Shown one piece after another: positions 53,796-60,716 of a stretch of 60,716 bases of DNA. Location of the stretch: NCBI GenBank assembly GCA_023426145.1, contig JAFABG010000023.1:1-60716 (forward strand). The letters are read 5' to 3'. The translations under genes were made by a program, and so were the position numbers. The notes under the pieces are model-generated. The model did no database searches, was not told the origin of the DNA, and worked only from the letters and a program-made list of their open reading frames with translations. The DNA is from Bacteroidota bacterium. GTDB taxonomy: Bacteria; Bacteroidota; Bacteroidia; Bacteroidales; Bacteroidaceae. Numbering within the stretch: position 1 is the first letter of the stretch; each line of letters opens with the position of its first letter.

Positions 53796-53920
53796 GCTGA
53801 CAAAAGCCCTACGTCATTACTACTACAACACGACATAAACTCTTAACTATTAAACAAATAAAACCGAAACAAAGATTCGGAAGAAAATCTAGTTTGTATA
53901 ACGCATCACTACTTTTTCTT

Positions 53921-53949
53921 ATAGTCTAAGGTATAAGGCTATAGTCTAG
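53921..53949. repeat. Direct repeat TATAGTCTA, 20-bp period
   Basis: TATAGTCTA occurs at 53921-53929 and 53941-53949, in the gap just past the GH3 stop. It could be a regulatory site or chance; no dyad is formed. Confidence 0.35.
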
Positions 53950-53961
53950 TGATTGGATGCA

Positions 53962-56262
53962 CTAAAGCAACTTAAATTGAGCCTTTTTCACGTCTTTGCT
54001 ACTAGTTCCTATCATAATTTCAAAGTCACCAGGTTCACATACAAATGCGAGATCGTAATTATAGAATTTAAGCAACTCTGCTGTTATTTTGAAAGAAACA
54101 GTTTTTGACTCACCAGCTTTTAGAGTAATCTTTTCGAAGCCTTTCAATTCCTTGACTGGACGAGTTACACTGCCCACTAAATCACGGATATAAAGCTGAA
54201 CCACTTCTGCTCCATCCCTATTCCCTGTATTAGTAACGGTCACTGTAGCAATAAGATCTTCTTTATCTGTCATTGTGGCTTTGTTCAGCTTTACATCACT
54301 ATAGGAAAAAGTGGTATAGCTCAAACCAAATCCAAAAGGATAAAGTGGTTCATTATCTATATCGATATAATTACTCCGAAATTTCTGGAACCAAGCTCCT
54401 TCTGCAAGCGGACGACCGGTATTCTTATGGTTGTAGAATAACGGAATTTGGCCCACACTTTTTGGGAAAGTTGTCGTCAACTTCCCACTAGGGTTGACAT
54501 CGCCAAACAATACATCGCCAATGGCTAAGCCAGCTTCACTGCCTGCAAACCAAACATTCAATATAGCCGAAAGGTTCTCCTGTTCCCAGTTCAACACCAA
54601 TGGTCGTCCTGTGAAAAGTACTAAAACAACAGGTTTCCCAGTATCAACTAATTTTTGAAGTAGTACACGCTGAGTATCAGTCATCTCAAGATCAGTACGA
54701 CTACTGCTTTCCCCACTCATCTCCGAAGATTCGCCAAGGGCGGCTACGATGACATCTGATTTATGAGCAACAGCAAGTGCCTCATTTAACAACTCATCAT
54801 TCGAACGGCTGTCGCGATTCAACGAACGTCCGAACATTGTTGCACGTTCTTCATACGCAGGATCATTCATCAAATTACAGCCTTTAGCTGTTAAGATCTC
54901 AGCTTTGTTGCCAACTATTGCTTTTAAACCATCAACTAAAGATATAGCATGGTCTAATACAGCTGCCACACTCCAAGTTCCAGGCATATTACTTCGACTG
55001 TCTGCCAAGGGGCCTACCACAGCAATTGTTCCTTTTTTCTTTAACGGAAGTACATCATCGCTATTTTTTAACAAGACTAAACTCTCTGAAGCTATTTTTC
55101 TAGCTACTGCACGATGTTCAGAAGTAAATATCTGCTTCTTTGCACGCTCCACATCACAGTATTTATAGGGATCATCAAATAGACCTAATTTGTATTTAGC
55201 CTCAAGGATGCGACGACAAGCTATATCTATAGCCTTTTCCGTTACTTTTCCTTCTCTAACAGATTTCTTTAGTGTGCCGACAAATGCATCACTCACCATA
55301 TCCATATCAACACCAGCATTCAACGCTAAAGCAGCCACAGTTTGTGTATCTCCCACGCCATGCTCAGTCATCTCTGCAATACCGGTGTAATCAGTTACAA
55401 CAAAACCATTAAATCCCCATTGATTGCGCAGAACATCTGTCATTAACCACTTGTTACCAGTAGCTGGAATACCATCAACTTCATTGAAAGAAGCCATCAC
55501 ACTACCAACACCAGCATCTACTGCTGCACGATAAGGCAACATATATTCATTAAACATACGCTGGTGACTCATATCTACTGTATTATAGTCGCGTCCTGCT
55601 TCTCCAGCACCATACAATGCAAAGTGTTTCACACAAGCCATTATTTCATCATTACGCTTCATGAATTCCCCTTGATATCCGCGTACCATTGCTTGCGCAA
55701 TGGCCGCTCCTAAAAAAGGATCTTCACCATTGCCTTCGGAAACACGTCCCCAACGAGGATCACGAGAGACATCTACCATCGGACTGAATGTCCAGCATAT
55801 TCCATCTGCACTAGATTCTATGGCTGCTATACGAGCCGATTTCTCAATAGCATTCATATCCCACGTACAAGACAATCCCAGCGGAATAGGAAACACCGTT
55901 TCGTATCCATGGATCACATCCATGCCAAATAGTAGAGGAATGCCCAAACGGCTTTCTTCTACAGCTTGTTTCTGGACATCACGAATTCGTTCAACCCCTT
56001 TCAAGTTAAAGAGACCTCCCACTTCACCAGCTCTAATTCGCTTAGCCACGTCACTACTTTTAGCTTGGCCAGTTGTAATCTCACCTGTCACTGGCAGATT
56101 CAGCTGACCTATTTTCTCTTCTAAAGTCATCTTTTTCATTAGATCATCAATGAAACGATCTCTATCCACTGGAGACTTCTGTGCAGTAACACTTATCGAA
56201 GTAAACAGCAATAATATAAAAAAAGACTCTAACTTGATTCGTAAATGCTTCATGTCTTTCAT
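53962..56262 (-). CDS. GH3-family beta-glucosidase (BglX-like)
   Basis: 766 residues (ATG at 56262; another in-frame at 56253), signal peptide (ISVTAQ). GH3 N-domain with KHFALYGAGEAGRDY and nucleophile Asp291 in GFVVTDYTGI, the GH3 C-domain with acid/base candidate Glu518 in EMSGESSSR, and a C-terminal FN3-like domain (about 670-765). It is a periplasmic exo-beta-glucosidase; beside GH144 genes it would be expected to cleave sophorose and other beta-1,2-gluco-oligosaccharides to glucose, as the characterised BT_3567 does. It lies between the regulator and susC. Confidence 0.94.
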   Translation of the reverse strand: MKDMKHLRIKLESFFILLLFTSISVTAQKSPVDRDRFIDDLMKKMTLEEKIGQLNLPVTGEITTGQAKSSDVAKRIRAGEVGGLFNLKGVERIRDVQKQAVEESRLGIPLLFGMDVIHGYETVFPIPLGLSCTWDMNAIEKSARIAAIESSADGICWTFSPMVDVSRDPRWGRVSEGNGEDPFLGAAIAQAMVRGYQGEFMKRNDEIMACVKHFALYGAGEAGRDYNTVDMSHQRMFNEYMLPYRAAVDAGVGSVMASFNEVDGIPATGNKWLMTDVLRNQWGFNGFVVTDYTGIAEMTEHGVGDTQTVAALALNAGVDMDMVSDAFVGTLKKSVREGKVTEKAIDIACRRILEAKYKLGLFDDPYKYCDVERAKKQIFTSEHRAVARKIASESLVLLKNSDDVLPLKKKGTIAVVGPLADSRSNMPGTWSVAAVLDHAISLVDGLKAIVGNKAEILTAKGCNLMNDPAYEERATMFGRSLNRDSRSNDELLNEALAVAHKSDVIVAALGESSEMSGESSSRTDLEMTDTQRVLLQKLVDTGKPVVLVLFTGRPLVLNWEQENLSAILNVWFAGSEAGLAIGDVLFGDVNPSGKLTTTFPKSVGQIPLFYNHKNTGRPLAEGAWFQKFRSNYIDIDNEPLYPFGFGLSYTTFSYSDVKLNKATMTDKEDLIATVTVTNTGNRDGAEVVQLYIRDLVGSVTRPVKELKGFEKITLKAGESKTVSFKITAELLKFYNYDLAFVCEPGDFEIMIGTSSKDVKKAQFKLL

Positions 56263-56329
56263 GCTTTTAAAATTGAAAAATTATGTTGCAACAAATAAAG
56301 AAAAAGCTTATGAAACTTTCAAGATGCAG

Positions 56330-56356
56330 GGTTACAACAAAAGTACGCACTCTGCT
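56330..56356 (-). promoter_or_regulatory. Possible promoter for the GH3 gene
   Basis: On the minus strand a TACTTTTG box (complement of about 56337-56344) fits the -7 consensus about 75 bases upstream of the GH3 start. A TTTG lies 17 bases further upstream, inside the adjacent hairpin, so spacing is slightly short. Confidence 0.35.
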
Positions 56357-56405
56357 AAATAACAAAGATGGAAGTACAATATTAGTACTTCCATCTTTGT
56401 TATTT
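56357..56405 (-). terminator. Long 21-bp perfect hairpin between regulator and GH3
   Basis: A 21-bp perfect inverted repeat (arms 56357-56377 and 56385-56405, each containing AACAAAGATGGAAGTAC or its complement) surrounds a 7-base loop. It starts 14 bases past the regulator stop. It probably ends the regulator transcript, though the U-tract is short (TTATTT). Confidence 0.65.
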
Positions 56406-56418
56406 CCATGAATATCAG

Positions 56419-59253
56419 TTATTTAAAATTTATAAGAAAATCAGTCAAACTTTCCTCCGGGGGGAGATTTAACTTCTTTCGCAATCGGTATCTTGCTGCA
56501 TCTACACCACGCGTGGATATATTAAGTAACTTAGCAATCTCTTTAGTCGGCATATTTAATCGAAGTAAAGCACAGAACCGTAGATCTCCAGATGTCAAAT
56601 CAACATATTGCTGTTTGAGGTTTCGAAAGAAATTCTCATGTATCCGATCAAAGTTTGACTGAAATAAAGTCCAGCTCTCTTCATCAGATACAATATTATT
56701 ATTGACTAAAGTGAGTAGCTTATCTAGATTCTTACGTGTATACTGTCCTGATAGCATTTGATGTTGCATCTCTTCTTTCAATAAATTCAAGAATTCCTGA
56801 TGAGCAATATTTGTCATAACCACTCCAGAAAGCTCCTTACTTTTAAAGCGCAAATCAGTTTCTAGTTGTTCTTTCTCCAACTCTATAATTTTCTTCTCCT
56901 GTCGCTCAAGTTCGGCTTGATGAGCTATACGTTGTTGCTCTATAACACGATCTTTCTTTTTTCTGACTAGATGGTAGAACCGGTATTGCAATAGAGCCAA
57001 CAAACAAAGTCCAATTAAAATATAACTTGCCACAGCCAGATATGAGAAGTACCAAGGACGCAATATCTCAAAGGGAAGTTCTATTGAGGCAAGCACTCCC
57101 TCAGCATTGTATACTTCAGCCTGAAAAAAATAGCTTCCATATGGCAAACGTGAATATCTCTTTTCCAATCTACGCCCTGCTAACATCCATTGCTCAGAGT
57201 AACCTTTCAATTTGTATCTTACCTGGTACGTATAATCATTATAAACAGGATAACATAAACTGAAATTCACCGTATTAAATTCTGGATCAATCTTTATTTG
57301 TGAATGCATAGCTAAAAGTTTCTGCTCACCACTATATTCATCGATAGCTTGCATCTCAGCTACCCATAAGAAACGAGAGACATGAGATGAGTATAAAGAA
57401 GAACTATCAGTTTCAATACGAGCTATTGCATTGTTCAAACAAAGATAAGATGTATTGGTTTTCTGATCATAAGCCACACTTCCCCTATCATCAGCAATTA
57501 ATCCATCGAATAAAGAATAAGGAATTCTAGACTTTATACTAAATGTATTAATTTCACATTTAACCAAATACACCATCCTATCTCCAACAAACCAATAGTT
57601 ATCACCATTGGCATGATTCACCGTATGTATTCCCTTCAATTCCTTTAACTGATCATTCATCGCTTCATAAGGGACTATTGAATCAGTCATATCTTCATAA
57701 GTATAGAAGGATTCTCCATTTGAGAAAATTACTCTCCCATTGATTTTAAACAGGGCAAAGCTCCCGCCTTCAACTCCCCCTAAGCTTTCATACTTACGTA
57801 CATCGGTTGCTGACTTCATCGTAGAATCAATACGCAAACGATATAAACCATTTCTCAAATGTTTAGCCCAAATATTGCCTTGATGATCAACTTCTATATG
57901 CCGAATCATATGGCTAAAGCCATCCAATGAATGACTAAAATGATAAGTACCCGCTGCATCCTCGGCATATAAATTTAAAGGTGCATAAGTACCTTCTATC
58001 AAGTATCCTTGATCCTTTAATTCTATCTTCTCCATACTCATTCCTCCCTGTACGTCTGAGACCAGCTTAGATTTCAACCCAGAAATTAAAAAGGTACCTT
58101 TGTTATGACCACAGAATATTTGATCTCCCCATTCTTCAATGAACCATGCCTGCTCCTCCAATCCCGGAACCAATTCTACTTTTCCGTTCTTAACCCAATA
58201 AAGTCCTTGATTGGAAGCAATATAAGCCTCATCATCCTTTATCAAGATATCGTATACCATACCAATCTTGCGAAATGGCGGCTCATAATAATATATTAAA
58301 GAGTTATTATGTATATAGGCAATTCCATCATCTAATGCACTCCAAATATTATTATTTTCATCACAATAGAGTTTTAAAACAGTATTATTTTGAAGTTTAT
58401 TATCTGTATTAACTTTCCAAAGTAAATGACCTGCTTTATCTAATGCGTATATACCATCAGATATTGTACCAAGAATGTAACAACTGTCCTTTGTCATTAC
58501 GGCACGATTTATGGTGTGTTTCTTAAAAACCTCATCACACTCGGTATGCCATTTCTCGACTCTCCCCTCTTGATAAATAAATCCTCCCTTATTCCTAGTG
58601 AACATTAAAACAGCGTTTCCGTATGGAAGACCAGCCAACACATCACTATATCCAAACCGATCTCTAGGAACTAATTCTTTCAACTTTCTACCGGATAATA
58701 CACAAAGTCCACCGTTTATTCTTTGTGAATAAACAGTCTTTCCAACTTGAAATAAATTTAATGGAAGATCACTCAGCCGAATACCTTCTACCGAATGCCC
58801 ATTATAAAAAAAGAGGGAGCCAAATGATTGGAATACGATTTCTCCTTGTGCACATACGATATCCCATATCTCATCATTATGGAACGTAAAATTTCGCACT
58901 TCACTTTTTAAAGAATGATATTCAAGAGTATTGTAAGGTGTACGAATGAAATAACCAAACTCCTCATAAGAGCCAACAAATATTTTATCGTCCTCACTAA
59001 TGTATATGGCACGCACTATACCTTTTTGAGGCAGTTCGTAGAGTCTCCAAGTGTTTCCATCAAATTCGAGCAATCCACTATTGTTGCCAAAATACATTAC
59101 TCCTCGCTTATCTTGAGCGATAGACCAATTCTGAATACCAGCATTGTAATCTGAAACTGGATAACTCTTCACAATAGGAGAAAAGGGAATAGAAGAACCT
59201 TGCAACAGATTACAAGAAACAAAAAATAAGAAAAACAAGAATGCAATTCTCAT
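56419..59253 (-). CDS. Propeller/Y_Y_Y membrane regulator with LuxR-type HTH
   Basis: 944 residues. Signal peptide, then a periplasmic sensor of two-component-type beta-propeller repeats (for example YNAGIQNWSIAQDKRGVMYF) up to about 640, a Y_Y_Y domain (LCYPVYNDYTYQVRYKLKG) to about 730, a transmembrane helix near 735-757, a coiled-coil (about 765-810), and a C-terminal LuxR/GerE-like helix-turn-helix (LRLNMPTKEIAKLLNISTRGVDAARYRLRKKL). There is no histidine kinase or receiver domain, unlike the usual hybrid two-component regulators. It probably senses a released oligosaccharide and activates the adjacent locus. Confidence 0.92.
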   Translation of the reverse strand: MRIAFLFFLFFVSCNLLQGSSIPFSPIVKSYPVSDYNAGIQNWSIAQDKRGVMYFGNNSGLLEFDGNTWRLYELPQKGIVRAIYISEDDKIFVGSYEEFGYFIRTPYNTLEYHSLKSEVRNFTFHNDEIWDIVCAQGEIVFQSFGSLFFYNGHSVEGIRLSDLPLNLFQVGKTVYSQRINGGLCVLSGRKLKELVPRDRFGYSDVLAGLPYGNAVLMFTRNKGGFIYQEGRVEKWHTECDEVFKKHTINRAVMTKDSCYILGTISDGIYALDKAGHLLWKVNTDNKLQNNTVLKLYCDENNNIWSALDDGIAYIHNNSLIYYYEPPFRKIGMVYDILIKDDEAYIASNQGLYWVKNGKVELVPGLEEQAWFIEEWGDQIFCGHNKGTFLISGLKSKLVSDVQGGMSMEKIELKDQGYLIEGTYAPLNLYAEDAAGTYHFSHSLDGFSHMIRHIEVDHQGNIWAKHLRNGLYRLRIDSTMKSATDVRKYESLGGVEGGSFALFKINGRVIFSNGESFYTYEDMTDSIVPYEAMNDQLKELKGIHTVNHANGDNYWFVGDRMVYLVKCEINTFSIKSRIPYSLFDGLIADDRGSVAYDQKTNTSYLCLNNAIARIETDSSSLYSSHVSRFLWVAEMQAIDEYSGEQKLLAMHSQIKIDPEFNTVNFSLCYPVYNDYTYQVRYKLKGYSEQWMLAGRRLEKRYSRLPYGSYFFQAEVYNAEGVLASIELPFEILRPWYFSYLAVASYILIGLCLLALLQYRFYHLVRKKKDRVIEQQRIAHQAELERQEKKIIELEKEQLETDLRFKSKELSGVVMTNIAHQEFLNLLKEEMQHQMLSGQYTRKNLDKLLTLVNNNIVSDEESWTLFQSNFDRIHENFFRNLKQQYVDLTSGDLRFCALLRLNMPTKEIAKLLNISTRGVDAARYRLRKKLNLPPEESLTDFLINFK

Positions 59254-59279
59254 AGGTACTATTTATAGGTGTTTGCTTA

Positions 59280-59287
59280 CAAAGATA
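59280..59287 (-). promoter_or_regulatory. Possible -7 box for the LuxR-type regulator
   Basis: Minus-strand TATCTTTG (complement of 59280-59287), 27 bases upstream of the regulator start. A TTTG lies 24 bases upstream, a longer spacer than usual. Confidence 0.45.
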
Positions 59288-59465
59288 CATTATTTAGTTT
59301 CTCAATAAAAGCAAAATGGCAAATAATACGATTAAGGTAAATGAATACCTATACTGTTTTTATAACAGATTGATCTTACACTATAAAAGTATCATCATCC
59401 TTCGAAAGTTCCAACATTGCATTACTAACTCAGAAATACTATAATAACAGATCACGGATAGATCC

Positions 59466-59514
59466 CAAAAAGAAGACACGATAATAGGCTGAGAATATAC
59501 AACCTATCACCGTG
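59466..59514 (-). terminator. Terminator after the alpha/beta hydrolase gene
   Basis: Minus strand: CACGGTGATAGG (59514-59503) pairs with CCTATTATCGTG (59488-59477) with two mismatched or wobble positions, followed by a T-rich TCTTCTTTTT run. Confidence 0.5.
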
Positions 59515-59564
59515 CCTTTTATAAACGAATAAAGATCTCTACAAAAGCATTAAAAAACGCTCTA

Positions 59565-60383
59565 TTATTTACACAGTTTTAGCAAGTAGTCTACAACATA
59601 ATGAGCTAACAGATCCTGTTTTCTTGAGTATACATGATCAGCACCATCAATCATTTTCAGCCTACTATATCTAATATAATCATTCAATCGCTGGCTATAA
59701 GTATAAGGGACAATATTATCATTTGTTCCGTGAATGATAAATGCAGAGCCAGTATACTTCTTAGCAGTTTCAAGAATTGGCAATTTCTGCCCAGTTTCAA
59801 TATAAGCTTTTCCTAACTTAAGTCCATTGAATATTGGTACATATTCAGGTGGGTTTATTGGATTGAAAGTTGAGCCAAAAACCATACCTTGTAACAAGTT
59901 ATCTCTTAAAACAACAGCTGCAGAAATTAAGACTTCACCTTTGATATTGTCTTCACCTAGTTCACCGGCAACCATTGATGCAACTACTCCTCCTTGAGAA
60001 TGACCAACAATAAAAATATCGCCAACATAAGGAAGTTCTCTTGTATATTCATATACAAGTTTTGCATCTTCTATCTCATTGAGCACCGTCATGTTTTGAA
60101 AAGCTCCTTCACTTTCCCCATGACCATTAAAATCAAAACGAATAGAACCAATCCCATGCTGAGACAAACTATCAGCTACTGCTTTAAGCAAAGGATCATT
60201 TTTATGACTAGTAAATCCATGGCAAATGATAGCCATTGGCATCTTTTCATTTTCAGCCTGCTCAGGTTTTAGAATAATAGCCTTCAGATGACCTACGGCT
60301 CCCTTTATAATCACAGTTTCTTCTTTAGCATTAACTTTCATCACAAACATGATTGTTAATAATAATACAATTACTTTTCTCAT
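59565..60383 (-). CDS. Secreted alpha/beta-hydrolase (S9/dienelactone-type)
   Basis: 272 residues with a signal peptide (MFVMKVNA). Motifs: ICHGFTSHKNDP (oxyanion), FDFNGHGES, nucleophile Ser129 in GHSQGG, acid Asp in GTNDNIVPY, and His in GADHVYSRKQD. It resembles feruloyl/cinnamoyl-ester hydrolases and other small serine esterases. It lies upstream of the regulator but is separated from it by about 310 bases and a terminator, so it may not be part of the glucan locus. Confidence 0.86.
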   Translation of the reverse strand: MRKVIVLLLTIMFVMKVNAKEETVIIKGAVGHLKAIILKPEQAENEKMPMAIICHGFTSHKNDPLLKAVADSLSQHGIGSIRFDFNGHGESEGAFQNMTVLNEIEDAKLVYEYTRELPYVGDIFIVGHSQGGVVASMVAGELGEDNIKGEVLISAAVVLRDNLLQGMVFGSTFNPINPPEYVPIFNGLKLGKAYIETGQKLPILETAKKYTGSAFIIHGTNDNIVPYTYSQRLNDYIRYSRLKMIDGADHVYSRKQDLLAHYVVDYLLKLCK

Positions 60384-60623
60384 CTACAAATTATTTAAGT
60401 TATTAGACACTTTATAAAAGACAACTCTTTTAGACACTTCCATTATGAAAGTCCATCGCACAAAGATTGTTTTGCAAAAGTACTGTATAATAACAACATA
60501 AGCCTTACGAAAAATGTTTTTAAAGTATCGAATATCAGAACATCACTGATGATGAGCATAAGCAAATGCAATCATTAACTTTAAAATTCAATTCACTAAT
60601 GTCCCATTAAAATTGTGACGTTA
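60384..60623. other. Intergenic region upstream of the hydrolase
   Basis: 240 AT-rich bases. Minus-strand TACTTTTG (complement of 60475-60482) is a weak -7 candidate for the hydrolase. Nothing else is recognised. Confidence 0.4.
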
Positions 60624-60716
60624 TTAAAAATCAAATAAACTTGGCCCATTTGGTCCGAATCGTTCTTTGTCATTTTGAAATTTAGTTTTATCAAAGAGGT
60701 CTTTCAGGTGAGTTTT
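60624..60716 (-). CDS. C-terminal end of an unidentified gene, cut by the window edge
   Basis: The minus strand is open from the edge for 30 codons, reading KTHLKDLFDKTKFQNDKERF and then GPNGPSLFDF before TAA (60624-60626). The residue make-up looks like real protein rather than random translation, but the family cannot be named from so short a piece. It may be the end of a transposase or a basic DNA-binding protein. Confidence 0.4.
   Translation of the reverse strand, partial: KTHLKDLFDKTKFQNDKERFGPNGPSLFDF

Larger units (their letters stand above)
59254..59564. other. Intergenic region upstream of the LuxR-type regulator
   Basis: 311 bases between the regulator and the alpha/beta hydrolase, both on the minus strand. 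It holds a -7 box candidate near the regulator and a hairpin terminator near the hydrolase, listed separately. No gene is seen. Confidence 0.45.

Overview
The window looks like a chromosomal segment of a Bacteroides-type gut bacterium (order Bacteroidales). Three SusC/SusD pairs, TPR-AraC and propeller-LuxR regulators, FecI/FecR-type sigma and anti-sigma genes, TAnnTTTG -7 boxes, AT-rich intergenic DNA and lipoproteins with acidic residues after the lipid cysteine all point there. No CRISPR array or rRNA gene is visible. Functional names below come from recognising protein motifs by eye, not from database searches.

Layout. (1) 1-7426: a GH92 alpha-mannosidase on the minus strand, then a plus-strand housekeeping operon sppA-lpxK-purine nucleoside phosphorylase-thiL. 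(2) 7589-17470: tRNA-Phe followed by a variable zone. It holds an IetAS-like pair (AAA+ ATPase plus intracellular subtilisin-like protease, a type listed among anti-phage systems) bracketed by imperfect ~38-bp direct repeats. Next come a broken AlbA_2/Schlafen-type ATPase gene, a complete IS66 element (perfect 22-bp ends, 8-bp target duplication), gene debris, and an ISAon1-type element (23-bp ends, 8-bp target duplication). (3) 17471-37969: two paralogous nutrient-uptake loci placed head to head. Each encodes SusC, SusD, a DUF4843 lipoprotein, a PKD-like lipoprotein and a DUF4369/TlpA thioredoxin-like lipoprotein, in that order, with no degradative enzyme. The left copy (minus strand) is controlled by an ECF sigma/FecR pair and its SusC carries an N-terminal STN domain. 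The right copy (plus strand) sits behind a TPR-transmembrane-AraC regulator and its SusC has no STN domain. (4) 37970-42695: Crp/Fnr regulator, hexapeptide acetyltransferase, MATE transporter, DUF418 membrane protein. (5) 42700-59253: a minus-strand polysaccharide utilisation locus with a propeller/Y_Y_Y/LuxR regulator, GH3 beta-glucosidase, SusC, SusD, LamG-like lipoprotein, two GH144-type (PF10091) enzymes, a GH43 with an F5/8-type-C module, and an esterase-like alpha/beta hydrolase. GH144 with GH3 suggests beta-1,2-glucan as substrate. (6) 59565-60716: an alpha/beta hydrolase and the 3' end of an unidentified gene.

The two most interesting systems are the twin enzyme-free SusCD/DUF4843/PKD/TlpA loci, whose cargo I cannot name, and the tRNA-adjacent IetAS-like island.
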